Notes: generated by a model not told the origin, from the sequence alone. DNA of 64,000 nt from Takakia lepidozioides (GCA_030704615.1 CM060732.1:35445053-35509052); one strand, 5' to 3'; positions 11,487 through 22,990 are shown, counted from the first letter of the stretch. A program made the numbers and translations.

Positions 11487-12977
11487 TCACCAGTAATCAC
11501 CACAAGAACAAATCCCATCTTCAAAGTGGTGGAAAGTAGTTAGCGTCCCATACAACAATTGCTCGGCCAACAATCTTTTAGATGAATTTGGTGGAGGTGT
11601 GGCAGTCTCCACACACTCGAAGATTCTTGATGAGTCGTGTTGATCAGCCCAAAACCAATGGCCAACTTCTCACTGTGGTGGCAAACAGAAAATTCCTTTC
11701 CTCCACATCATGCAGTAAAAAACGTGTGTCAGGCACATACCCCGCCTCCATCTTCTCCCCAGACAATCTTCTCAGCTCAGCATGGATTTCCTTAATTCTG
11801 GGATGCAACTTGTGATCTGGTTCCTTTCTAACCCCTCTGACCTTCATCATTCTTCTCACCTTTGCAGTATCATCCCACCTGCCAGCTGCAGCATAGATAT
11901 TTGATATAGCACCACATAAGTCGCGGCATCATGTTCATCCCACTTGAGGATAGATGTTGCCACACATTCAGCCATCTCCACATTGCCATAGATTCTGCAG
12001 GCACCAAGCACGGCCTTCCACACCACAACATCTGGATTGATTGGCATTTTATTAATCAGGTCCACTGCCTCATCCAGTTGTCCCGCACGTCCAGAAGGTC
12101 CACTATGCAGCCAAAGTGCTTTACTGTCAGATTGAATTGATACCATGATCTTGAATCAGGAATCGAAGTAGCGTCTACCTTCATTTAGAAGGCCAGTGTG
12201 GCTACATGCAGAGAGAATACATACTGCTTCAAGCTGTTCTTTTGCATTCCTTCAAATAGTTGCAGGACCTCCCTATGACAACCATGCTGTGCATATCCTG
12301 CGATCATTGCATTCCACGACACCACATCTCATTCAGCCATATTGTCGAACACTCCCTTTGCATCCTCCATGCACCCACATTTGGCATACATGTCCACCAG
12401 GGCAGTGTTCAGGATGACATCTGGTACAAATCCAGCTTTGACGATGTCACCATGGACCTCTTCCCCATTTTCCAGGGTTCCTAGGCTTGCACACGCATTG
12501 CAAACGCAAACAAATGTGTTGCGGTTGGGCTTCACCCCTTCGCACATCAATTGCTCATAAGTCTCCAAAGCCTCCATCCCGCATCCTTGCTGTGCATATC
12601 CTGCAATCATCGCACTCCACGACACCACATCTCATTCAGCCATACTGTCGAACACTCCCTTTGCATCCTCGATGCACTCACATTTGACATACATGTCTAG
12701 CAGGGCAGTGTTCAGGATGACATCTAGTACAAATCCAGCTTTGACGATGTCACATGCATGGACCTCATTGCATCTTTCCAAAGCTGCCAGGCTTGCACAC
12801 GCATTGCAAATGCACACAAACGTTATGCGGTTGGGCTTCACCCCTTCGCACATCAATTGCTCATAGGTCTCCAACGCCTCCATCCCGCCCCCTTGCTATG
12901 CATATTCTGCAATCAGCGCCCTCCACGACACCACATCTCCTTCAGCCATACTGTCGAAAACTCCCTTTGCATCCTCG
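11487..12977 (-). pseudogene. PPR-DYW protein pseudogene (PLS-class, organelle RNA editing)
   Basis: Reading the minus strand from 12977 down, PPR motifs appear (GYAQQGC.MEALETYEQL, ALVDMYAKCGCMEDAKGVFD), then E-type motifs (DEAVDLINKMP, then VLGACRIYGNVEMAE at about 12100-11990). A nearly complete DYW domain follows: HPRIKEIHAELRRL, GYVPDTRFLLHDVEE, HHSEKLAIGFG with the HxE zinc/catalytic signature, CGDCHT, and the C-terminal GDYW followed by a stop at 11487-11489. Intact family members are imported into chloroplasts or mitochondria, bind RNA through the repeats and deaminate C to U with the DYW domain. Here the domain is spread over three frames, an in-frame stop interrupts it near 11590, and the 5' part is lost at the E1 junction, so it is a pseudogene unless the indels are sequence error. 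The PPR region contains a triplet repeated with a 303-306 bp period (see findings). Confidence 0.85.
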
Positions 12978-13084
12978 AGCATGATTTGCATATAGAACCG
13001 CAAGAACAGTCACGGGCTGCACCAGTGTTACGAACGGAGTATGGAACACTTGTTGCTAGGCCCAGCATATACGACCAGGGTGGG

Positions 13085-13400
13085 CAAAACAAACGTGACA
13101 CAGCCTATCACAGCCCGCCAAGGCGCAACACAGCCTATCACAGCCCATCACGACGTGACACAGCCTACCACAGCCCATCACGACGTGACACAGCCTATCA
13201 CAGCCCATCACGACGTGACACAGCCTACCACAGCCCTTCACGACGTGACACAGCCTATCACAGCCCATCACGACGCAACACAGCCTATAACAACATACCA
13301 CAGCGTGTCACAGCCTATCACAGCTTACCACAGTGCATCACAGCCTATCACAACGTAACACAGTATGACACAGCCTGTCACAGCTCAACACAGCCTACTA
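13085..13400 (+). repeat. 30-bp in-frame minisatellite between integrase and ORF3 (copy E1)
   Basis: About ten imperfect 30-bp units are built on CACAGCCTATCACAGCCC plus CATCACGACGTGA. Because the unit is a multiple of three, it stays open and encodes a ten-residue repeat of the type RDTAYHSPSR in one frame and VTQPITAHHD in another. The frame that reaches ORF3 is the AYHSPSR one. Confidence 0.9.
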
Positions 13401-13870
13401 AAATTACACGATCCATAGAATCAGTGACAAGTGGACACATAAAAACTTCAGGAAAATGGATGACGGAAGAGGAAACGGAAATTACTTTAAAAATAGACAC
13501 GTGGAGGTCAGGGTGCGACACCCAGCGGAGAATAAAGTGCAAGGACAGGTGTCAAAAAGAAAGAGGAAAAGAACGGCCGTCAAATGGGATGAAAGGCGGG
13601 CCCATTAATGAATACGGAAAAAGGGAAAAAGAACGAACGGCATCTACAGAAAAGCTGAATTCATGTCGCATGTGTGATCCTAGTGGACTATCCAACAGGG
13701 AAAGTCCACTAAAGAAGATAAAAGTTAAAATCCAGTCACAGCAGATACAGCCAATAGAAAACCAGAGAAATGATCAAGAAAAAGGAAGAAAATTGGGCGC
13801 AAGAGGCGGCGTCGTTCTGAGTAACGGGCGTCTCGACAGGACAGGCCATAAATGCTATAACTTGGAAACT

Positions 13871-16800
13871 ATGGAGGAACTAACAGACTATACGCTCGCA
13901 ATATTACTTACGCAGTGGCATAGACACGAAACGACAGAGCAGAGCTTTTCTCTTGAGCAATGCTTGCAAGCCCCGCAGGTTTACAAGAGATTACCCATAG
14001 CTTTCTGCGGCAACCATACGTTTATGCTTTGTGCACTACAGGCATTCCTGCAGTTGTTACAGCCAAAGCAGTTCTGTGAATCTAAGATGAAGAGAGTGAG
14101 AGGAATGGAGGAAATCAGGGTGAAGAGCACCACAATTCTGCAGAAACAAACGATGGCTACCCCACAGGCGATAAAGATACTGGAGGAGCTGAGATTGGAA
14201 GGATTGCAAAGCCTAGATTGGACACTACACCATAGACAGTACATGTTACAATTTTTGCAGAACTTTGAGCCAAGGACAGGAACAACAACGGTGAAGGGAG
14301 TTGAATTAATGCTTACTCCCCTATACCTCCAGCAATTGTTTCGATTGCCAGCAGGTCAGGTGCATGTGGGGGAACACAGGGCAAGACTGCAAATAGGGGA
14401 CTTATTCCAAGAAGGGAGTTTCTTTAAAACTCAGGGTTATGCTTGTACCAAAGCTGTGTACCCAGGGTTAAAAGAGATAGGCCAGGTATTGAACGTTCTG
14501 TTTGCCCTGAAACAGAACCAACAATATTTGAGCAGATCCTTCACGGAGGAAATACTCAAAGGCCTGAAGGGACAAGAGGTACAATAGGCGGACATAATGT
14601 ACAACGCACTAGTAGAGGAGATGAAAAGATTACAAGGTACTACCGCAAAGTCTCCTATCATAGTGTCTGGCCCAATCATTGCTCAAATAATCCTTAATTC
14701 TGGCATACTTAATGCACAAGAAAGGAAGGAAATGGGAGTGTTTGAGCCAGAAACAACTGCAATGGAAGAGCAAGGCTCTTCACACAGTGAGGGTGGACTA
14801 GCAGCACAACCCGAGACTAAGAGGCAGAGAAGGGGAAAGACTGTAGTGGCGGATCCACTGGCTTCACGGATTCCGCATGATAATGTTTCCCAAGCTCATG
14901 ACCAGGAAGGGGCACAGCAGCACAAAAGAATGTTATTACTAGAAGCAGGACCTTCAGAGAGGGAGGAGGAAGTTACTTCTGCATCACAGCCAACACAGCC
15001 ACTTGAACGACTTGTCACAAGGTCACAAGTTATCCATGCAACTCAACCCGAAATAATTGATTTGGAAAGTGAAGGGATAGAGATTCCAACTACAGAGCAG
15101 ATAGTGGCAGAAATAGAGAAAGGGGACCTTCTCTATGAATATTCTGGTCTGGTCAAGGAGACAGAAATCCCAGAGGTGCAACAGTTGCCCAAGGGAAATC
15201 CTGAGGTGCATATAATGCACACACCTGTGTTGGAGGTACCACAGGCAGAAGGTCATGACACTGTAACACCAGTCATAGATGAAGTAGTTCAGGAAGAAAA
15301 TCCGGTGGGACAATGGCCTGAATGGTTAGTGAGACATCATACTGTTGAAGATCGGGAGGAACAGCAGCAACCTCACCATGATGACCCTCAACAGGCAATG
15401 CTGATGAGTTCCATAGGCAGGACACTTAATTTGTTGGGGACTTATGTCAAATCCCATGTTCCAATTACCCAATTGACAGCCTTGAAAGAGGAACTCAGGA
15501 AGGAGTTTGAGGCTCGACTTGCCACTGAGTGTGCAAACAAGGTCGATGAAGAGGTCACTCTCAAGATGAAGCAGGACTTGGGCAATACAGAAATAGCTTT
15601 GCAGTTGGCCAAGCAACAATTGATTGAGGCAAACCTCGCGCAAGACCAGTTGCACGAAGCACATAAGCAACAGCTATATCAAATGCAGGTGCGGCATGAA
15701 AGCAAGTTGCAAGAACTGAATGCACTACATACGGAGTTGCAGACAGTGCATAACAGAATGGCGATACAATGTGCTACATTTACAACTATGCTTGACCAAT
15801 CAACAAAAGAAATAAACAGTCAAGCGGAAAAATGTACGAAGGCAGAAGAAGAGAATGTTGAGCAAATGAAGCTCATTGTCGATATGAAGAATACAATCTG
15901 TCGCCATGAAGATACTTTCAAGCAATACAGGCAGAGGGAAGCTGATCAAGAGAAACACATCGTGGAGTTGCAACAAACCATCATGGCCAATAGAAATGAA
16001 ATCGCGGTCAGTAACAAGGCTTCGAAGGAAGCCAATAATCTACTTGCTGCCTATGCGCAATTGGTTGAGCCACAGGCGAAGCGCATGGAGGCTTTACAAC
16101 AGCAGTTGGAATTGTACAAGCTAAGAGAAGAGCAAACTCTCAGAGGAACCACAAACAGCTTGGTGGATAACAGCCTTATGCAGGTCTGGTTAGCACAAGG
16201 GCCAGTAGAGGGCAAAAGCCCACGGAAGCTCACCCAAAGCGAGATGAATGAGCTCAGACTGCAGGTGCAGAACATTGCCACAACTACTATAGACAATGTC
16301 TATAGTAGGATAGCAGAGTTACAGGAGGATGTAGACGGACTCCAGACTCAAGTGGAAGACCTCACTTCAAACATCGACCAAAGAGTCTATATCCCTCAAG
16401 AACAGCTAATGGCTTCTTATTTGCAAGCCAGAACTCTGGCTTTTCAGTCTTCACAGGAGGTGCAGGAGATGCCAATGATACAGGAGCCAGTACCACCACC
16501 ACCACAACAGGTCACTGTACCAATAGCTGAACCTGTGGTTACTACAACAACACCACAGCCACCACAGCCGGAGGTATGGGGCAATGCCGCTTTTAACCCA
16601 CCTAAAACTCCAGCTGCAAGGGAGTACAGCAGGGCTATGCTTATGCCCTTCAACCAATTCCCATCATGTTGGATTTGGCTTGGAAAGAATTTAGTCCTCC
16701 GCAGTCATTCGCACATTACTACCAAATCATGCGTATTTGGCTGCCAGTGGCAACTAGGACTAAAGTTCTTCCAAACAATCGACATATTGAAGATCATCAC

Positions 16801-17636
16801 TTTGCACAATACTGGCACGAGGCAGGTACCATGTTGAGGGAATTGGTTGCTTTCCAGGTTGTACATGGACTCATTTATACCAAGACCAAGGAGATAGCAA
16901 GTATTGTCATGGGGTGCGGGCTATACTACGCTGCTTGTTTTCTGGTACGTTACCACATTGAGCAACAAAAGATGCAAACACGCTTTCAAAGTTACTCCAG
17001 TGGAGATCATTGGGTATTACCTTCGGTGCCACCTCATATGTACCTATATGACCCAAAAGTTATGATGCAGAAGGATTCTCAAATTCGTTCATGGTTTCAA
17101 GCAGCCTGCAACCATTGTCAACACAGAAATTCGGACTTGATGACATTTTCTATAAGGGACATGTGGCATGGAAGTACTTGCACGCTGCACCAGTAATTGG
17201 TACCCCACTCATCTGGACAGACAAGGAGCTCAGTGCCTACACCAATTTTGCTGTTCAGCGGTTACACCAAGTTGTAAAATACAAACTTCCAGACATGGTA
17301 GGACAGCATTGTATGCCCCAGATGATTCCACAAAAAGTTCGAAAATTAAAACACCTGAGAGGCGATGAGGATTCTGATACAACTGTTTCTTCACACAATT
17401 CTTTTGACATGGGAGAAGACTATGCAATTCAGATGGAAGAGAAGAAACAAAGGGGATCTCCTATGCCGGAAAGATTACCTCGATATCAGCCTCCAGAAGG
17501 CCTCACTTATCCAGGTAGCGATCAACCATCTCCATCAACCAGAGACAGACCTCGGGCTCGTACACACAGCCCACCACGAAACTCTCAACGTCAACAAGGT
17601 GCTCACTCACAAAGGTTTGCTACTCGGAAACAGTAA
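13871..17636 (+). pseudogene. ORF3 of the Gypsy family (copy E1), three lesions
   Basis: Starts at ATG 13871 (MEELTDYTLAILLTQW) and ends at TAA 17634-17636, about 1,255 codons once lesions are ignored. Region by region: an N-terminal part of about 250 residues with conserved FCGNHTFMLCALQAFLQLL; an acidic, Ser/Thr-rich middle; a long coiled coil (roughly 15460-16130) full of Glu, Gln and Leu heptads; a Pro/Gln/Thr-rich linker (about 16480-16590); a C-terminal part with an aromatic segment, a hydrophobic stretch (IVMGCGLYYAACFLV near 16900-16945) and a basic PPRNSQRQ tail. Lesions: TGG to TAG at 14585-14587, and single-base losses near 16652 and 17117. The ORF is also open upstream through the minisatellite. 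I recognise no known domain. Env-like or structural roles are guesses from layout only. Confidence 0.75.
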
Positions 17637-17674
17637 ACCGTGAGGACACGGCTTTTTGAGGGGGGAAGGGGTAA

Positions 17675-18623
17675 TGTTAGAGGACTGTAGGGGACTTAGA
17701 CACTTATACGGGATCTGTAGGGTACCCTTAATTTTGCACAGACTGAGACCAACAGGAGCCTTAGGGGTGACAGCAGCGCACTGTAGAGGGGGGTTACACA
17801 GTCGTCACAGCCGACACAGCCCACACAGCCAACACAGTCCGTCACAGTCGTCACAGCAGACACAGCCCACACAGCCCGTCACAGTCGTCACAGCAGACAC
17901 AGCCCACACAGCCAGTCACAGCCCGGACAGCCACACAGCCAGTCACAGCCCGACACAGCCAAACACAGCCAGTCACCGCTTGACACAGCTGTCACGATAA
18001 TAGGGAACGAAGAGTAGGACAGGGAACGACTGTGGGGAACAACACCTGTGAAGGGAACATGTTAGTTCACAGACGACGGTTAGAGAGGGAAACGGTTAGA
18101 ACCGCGGATAGGAGGATAAAGGGAGAAACGGGGAATGAAAGAGGATCATTATTCGGGAGAGGACTTGGGAGTCAGGCAGGAGCGGAGATCGGAGGCAAGA
18201 GATAGAGAGCACAAGAAGGAGAAAAGAGGATTAGTAGATGCTTGTTATATGCAAAGCTGTAGTGATATTGGAGAGCAGATTAGAGACATAATGGCTTCAG
18301 CCTGATACCTGATAAATCATAATCTGATACTTATACGATACAATCACACTGTGTAGAGAGATCTGAGAGAAGCTGTGGATTGAATGGTTGAGTGAAGGAA
18401 ACCGATAGATTGATGAAGCAAACTGATACTTAATTATCAATGCCAAAGGTAGCTAAGATGAATGCGAAAAGGGAAACGCATAGGAAACACCCCCATGATA
18501 CACTAGCTGTAGGTCATGACTGATTGTTCTGCGCGGGCTGAGTACTTAGAGATTTCCAACTCTTCTATCTTGGAGTTTCCGCCTCGGATAGCGAAGGGAT
18601 GGGTGAGTAAAAGCCGCGCGACA
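17675..18623 (+). repeat. 3' LTR of E1
   Basis: 949 bp, starting TGTTAGAGGACTG and ending GCGCGACA (TG...CA). It is preceded by the polypurine tract GGGGGGAAGGGG at about 17660-17671. It contains the CACAGCC-type minisatellite (about 17795-17990) and near its 3' end the ATG-opened segment that begins ORF1 in complete copies. Confidence 0.9.
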
Positions 18624-19440
18624 GTTACCTTACTGTTGGTAATTAAGTATCAGTTTGCTTCAGCAATCTATCGGATTCCATCAACTCATCCATTCATTCC
18701 ACAGCTTCACTCAGATCTCTCTACACAGTGTGTATCAAATTAATATCTATCAAGTATCAGGCTGAAGCCATGGAGTCTCTAATCTGCTCTATATTACAAT
18801 TCTACTGCTTGCATTCATTAAGCATCAACAAATCATCCTCCTCCTACTCCGTGCTCTCCCTCTTTCTGCTCAGAGATACGCTCTCTGCCTCATTTCCCCT
18901 CAGTGATGTCCGAAGTCCCCCCCCCCCCAAGAAGTGATCTCAAGAATCGATCCTTCTTCAGTCCTTGCTCCTAGCTTTATCTTCCTACCCATTGTTCTAA
19001 CCGTTTCCCTCACTAACCGTCGTCCGTGAACTAACATGTTCCAATCGCAGGTGTTGTTCCCCACAGTCGTTCCCTGTCCTGCTATCCGTTCCCTATGGTC
19101 GTGACAGCTGTGTCAAGTGACTGGCTGTGTGAAACTGTGACCGGCTGTGACCGGCTGTGTCGGGCTGTGACTGGCTGTGCGACTGTGTTTGGCTGTGTCG
19201 GGCTGTGACTGGCTGTGTGGCTGTGTCGGCTGTGATGGGCTGTGTCGGGCTGTGACGAGCTGTCTTGACTGTGTCTGGCTGTGTCGGCTGTGTCGGACTG
19301 TGACGGGCTGTGTTGGCTGTGACGGGCTGTGTAACCCTCCTAAAGTGCGCTGCTGTCACCCCTAAGGCTCTTGTTGGTCTCAGTCTGTGCAAAAATTAAG
19401 GGTACCCCACAGATCCCGTATAAGTGTCTAAGTCCTAACA
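18624..19440 (-). repeat. Truncated 3' LTR, minus strand
   Basis: Begins TGTTAGGACTTAGAC at 19440 and carries a CACAGCC minisatellite (about 19335-19085). It matches the E2-type LTR variant (AGCAAGGACTG, CTTCTTGGGGG features) better than the E1 type. The terminal part with GCGCGACA is absent. Confidence 0.85.
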
Positions 19441-19479
19441 TTTACCCCTTCCCCTCTCAAAAAGCCGTGTCCTCACGGT

Positions 19480-21150
19480 TTACTGATTGGGATTAGCAAA
19501 CCTTTGTGAGTGAGCACCTTTCTGACGTTGAGAGTTTCGTGGCGGACTGTGTGTACGAGCCCGAGGTCTGTCACTGGTTGACGGAGTTGATTGAACACTA
19601 CCCGGATAAGTGAGGCCCTCTGGAAACTGATATCGAGGTAACCTTTCAGGCATAGGAGACCCCCATCGCTTCTTCTCTGCCATCTGAATTGCATAGTCTT
19701 CTCCCATGTCAAAAGAATCCGCTGAAAAAACAGTTGTATCAGAATCCTCATCGCCTCTCAGGTGTTTTAATTGTCGAACTTTTTGTGGAATCCTCTGGGG
19801 CATACAATGTTGTCCTACCATGTCTGGAAGTTTATATTTTAAAACTTGCTGTAAACGCTGAATGGCAAAATTGGTGAAGACCCTGAGCTCCTTGTCTGTC
19901 CAGGTGAGTGGGGTACCAATGACCTGGGAATTGTGCAAGTATTTCCATGCTAGATGTCCCTTATAGAAAATATCATCAATGCCGAATTTCTGTGTTGACA
20001 AATTGTTCCACGCCGCATGAAACCATGAACGAATTTGAGAATCCTTTTGCATCATAACTTTTGCCTCATATAGGTACATATGAGGTGGCACTGAAGGTAA
20101 GACCCAATGATCCCCACTAGATACTCAGAAAGCGCGATTGCATCTTGTGCTGCTCAATGTGATAACGTACCAGAAAACAAGCAGCGTAGTATAACCCGCA
20201 TCCCATGACAATACTCGCTACCTCCTTGGTCTTGGTAATAATGAATCCATGTACAACTTGGAAGGCAATTAATTCCTTCAACATTGTACCTGCCTCATGC
20301 CAGTATTGTGCAAAGTAATGATCCTCAATTGGTCGATTGTTCGGAAGAACTTTAGTCCTAGTTGCCACTGGCAGCCAAATGCGCATGATTTGGTAGTAAT
20401 GTGCTAATGACTGCGGTGGACTAAATTCTTTCCAAGCCAATCCAACATGATGGGAATTTGGTTGAAGGACATAATCATAGCCCTACTGTACTCCCTTGCA
20501 GCTGGAGTTTTAGGTGGGTTAAAAGCAGCATTGCCCCATACCTCAGGCTGTGGTGGCTGTGTTGTGGTTGTAGTAACAACAGGGTCAACTACTGGCATAG
20601 TGACTTGTTGTGGTGTTGGTGGCACTGGCTCTTGTATCATTGGCATCTCCTGCACCTCCTGTGAAGAAGACTGAAAAGCCAAAGTTCTGGCATGTAAATA
20701 AGAAGCCATTAGCTGTTCCTCAGGTATATAGACTCTTTTGTCGATATTTGAAGTGAGGTCCTCCACTTGAGTCTGCAGTCCGTCTACATCCTCCTGTAAC
20801 TCCGCTATCCTACTATAGACATTGTCTATAGTAGTTGTGGCAATGTTAAGCACTTGCAGTCTGAGCTCATTCATCTCGCTTTGGGTGAGCTTTCGTGGTG
20901 CTTTGCCCCCCACTGGCCCTTGTGCTAACCAGACCTGCATAAGGTGGTTATCCACCAAGTTGCTTGTGGTTCCTCTGAGAGTGTGCACCTCTCTTAGTTT
21001 GTACACATCTAATTGCTGTTGTAAAGCCTCCATGCGCTTCGCATGAGGTTCAACCAAATTCGCATAGGCAACAAGTAGATTATTGGCTTCCTTCCAAGCC
21101 TTGTTAGTGACCGAGATTTCATTTCTATTGGCCATGATCGTTTGTTGCAA
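19480..21150 (-). pseudogene. ORF3 C-terminal portion (inverted fragment)
   Basis: Encodes the end of the coiled coil, the Pro/Gln/Thr linker, the aromatic and hydrophobic segments and the basic tail in three overlapping open pieces (21150-20404, 20440-20117, 20091-19480), so at least two frameshifts separate it from an intact ORF3. It stops at the same place as the other copies, just before the polypurine tract. Its sequence corresponds to about the last 560 residues of the approximately 1,255-residue ORF3. Confidence 0.75.
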
Positions 21151-22724
21151 ATTGCAATAAGAGGCTCCAATCTGTTGGCAAGAAGTACTCGTTGCTCCAC
21201 GATTACTCCCTGTGGTACACATTGACTGGCCTTCCATGCCCTCTCGGATGAGCACGATGTCATGGTGATCATGAATCGAGGTGAGCGAGGATATACATAG
21301 TGTCATTGACATACACCGCAATGTAGATTCATGCACTGTAGCTTCCCGCAATCGTCTCATGCATGACGTTTTTGCTTCAGTTTTCAGCGTTGGTACTTGT
21401 GACGGTGTGATGGTTTGGGGGTGAAGCAGTAGCAATGCAGAGACTATCCACATTTCAGCCTGCGTACATTATCCTTTTGGGTTTTGCCTCAAGTTTATGT
21501 ACTTAACTGGCCTCTCCTGTCAAAAACTGAGTGTCCCCTGTACGACGTTCAGCTTGCCTCTTGTTATCTACTTCTCAGACCTTTCAACCATACTGCTTAT
21601 GAATCTGTAATACTTTTGTTTCGTGTGTGGTGCAACAACTTGGTAATGGGCGGTAAAATTACAAGTGCACATGTGGTGATGTCCACATTCAGAACAAATA
21701 ACAGCACATCTGGATGGTTGAAGGCATAGCCGCCCATGAGCTTCCAGCTCTAGCAAGAAAGAGTTTTATTTTCGGAAGGACCAAATAATGTGGGGGGTTG
21801 CAAATCCATGCAAAGTACACACCCATAATGTGGACTGGTAATTGGTGTCTGTAACACATAATGGTCTTTGGATTGCTCACCTCAAGCCCCCCATACAAAA
21901 TATGTATGTTTTTCAAAGAAAGGTCATCTCTACAATTCCAACTCGCAATCATGACAAAGCGGGGTGGTACATGCAGAGGGATGAAGCACCGAATCTCACA
22001 AACATGAGAAACAGAGAGAAATCACAAAGCAAAAGATCAACTTTGGCTATATATGAATCTGGAATCTCCATGATTCTGAATTCATGGGTTCCGAGGTGCC
22101 ACATACCTTCTTGTGATTCATGAACATTCTCCTCCACCATCACATCGCCTCTAAATTAAGCAATGATAGAAGCCTCATCCCTGTCACAGTGAGGGTTTTT
22201 AAACAAGCCAAAAAATAGAGTAACCGTGGAACGAGCCCTCTCTATGAGTAAGTCAAAGCCATCATAAATAGGGCCACATACTGTCATGTGCGGAGGAATT
22301 GAACCTGTAGCCAACTGAATGGCTTTGCCCCATGCATGGCTCTGCCCATGTGACCTGCAAGCACACAGTCAAAAAGTGGGGGTTTACGAACTTGCCAAAT
22401 CCCAAGCATGAACAGAGGGGTCCCATTAGTGGGGAAGACATGTGAATCAGCATCCACAGTTGCAATGCCCATCAGATCCAACATGTGACTTGTGTGCAGA
22501 TTATCCCCCGACTGCACCAAACCGGAACAAACATTATAAAGAAGTACATCCCCAACACATTGCACCCAACCCCCACAATCTGAACACAGGGAAAATAGAG
22601 AGGGGGAGGGAGGAGCAGAGGCATCAGAATTCAGTTCGTAGCTAGAGAGTAAGTAAGGCATGGATGTGGGTAGGGGGGGAGATAGTAGAGAGGTGGAGTA
22701 ACAACTGAAGCAACCCAAAATACC
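21151..22724. other. Unassigned sequence between the Gypsy fragment and the CACTA element
   Basis: No feature could be supported with confidence. The minus strand holds short open frames with plausible protein composition (22143-21949 containing MEIPDSYIAKVDLLLCDF; 22718-22284), which may be remnants of host or captured exons. None carries a domain I recognise. I saw no clear CACTA terminus here. Confidence 0.3.
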
Positions 22725-22990
22725 AACATGACGCTATTGCCCTTTTACCAGGAATCATCTTCCTCGCTGCTACATTCACAGGGAAAATAACCGCAACAAG
22801 TGGATGCTGCAGCACAGGATGTCCGCTGATTTGGGACTCAAAATGCGCCTCAGTGTGCCACTCAAAATGTCATATAATGCATATGTCATTTTACCAGGCC
22901 AGTGGCTGAAGCACAGGGTGTCCAGTGATTTGGAACTGAAAATGTCACTCAGTGTGTCAGTTAAAATGTCAACATGATGCTATTGTCCTT

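Larger units (their letters stand above)
12978..18623 (+). mobile_element. Gypsy LTR retrotransposon copy E1, 5'-truncated
   Basis: Homology to the intact copy E3 begins abruptly at AGCATGATTT (12978), just after the integrase coding region, inside the third PPR repeat of the neighbouring pseudogene. It continues through the minisatellite linker and ORF3 to a polypurine tract and a complete 3' LTR. The 5' LTR, ORF1, gag and pol are missing. The 5' end looks like a truncation or a deletion after insertion, because no target duplication pairs the two ends. The 3' end abuts an inverted LTR directly. Confidence 0.85.
18624..21150 (-). mobile_element. Gypsy family fragment: ORF3 end plus truncated 3' LTR, inverted
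   Basis: Read on the minus strand it starts in ORF3 at 21150 (LQQTIMANRNE), runs through the ORF3 stop and polypurine tract, and enters an LTR at 19440 that stops at 18624, roughly 170 bp short of the LTR end. It sits tail-to-tail against E1. The left LTR end is deleted and the right end passes into unrelated sequence. Confidence 0.85.

Noticed and set aside
13041-13358. Separate plus and minus ORFs over the minisatellites (also at 17656, 19093, 24209, 28302, 33338, 38717, 50824, 53308)
   Set aside because: The repeat unit lacks stops in several frames, so these are repeat artefacts. Only the frame continuous with integrase and ORF3 is considered meaningful.
17795-17990. CRISPR array
   Set aside because: Short CACAGCC repeats have no constant repeat/unique spacer pattern, and the context is a plant LTR.
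22284-22718. A 144-codon minus-strand gene
   Set aside because: No domain, start context or splice support; kept only as part of the unassigned island.
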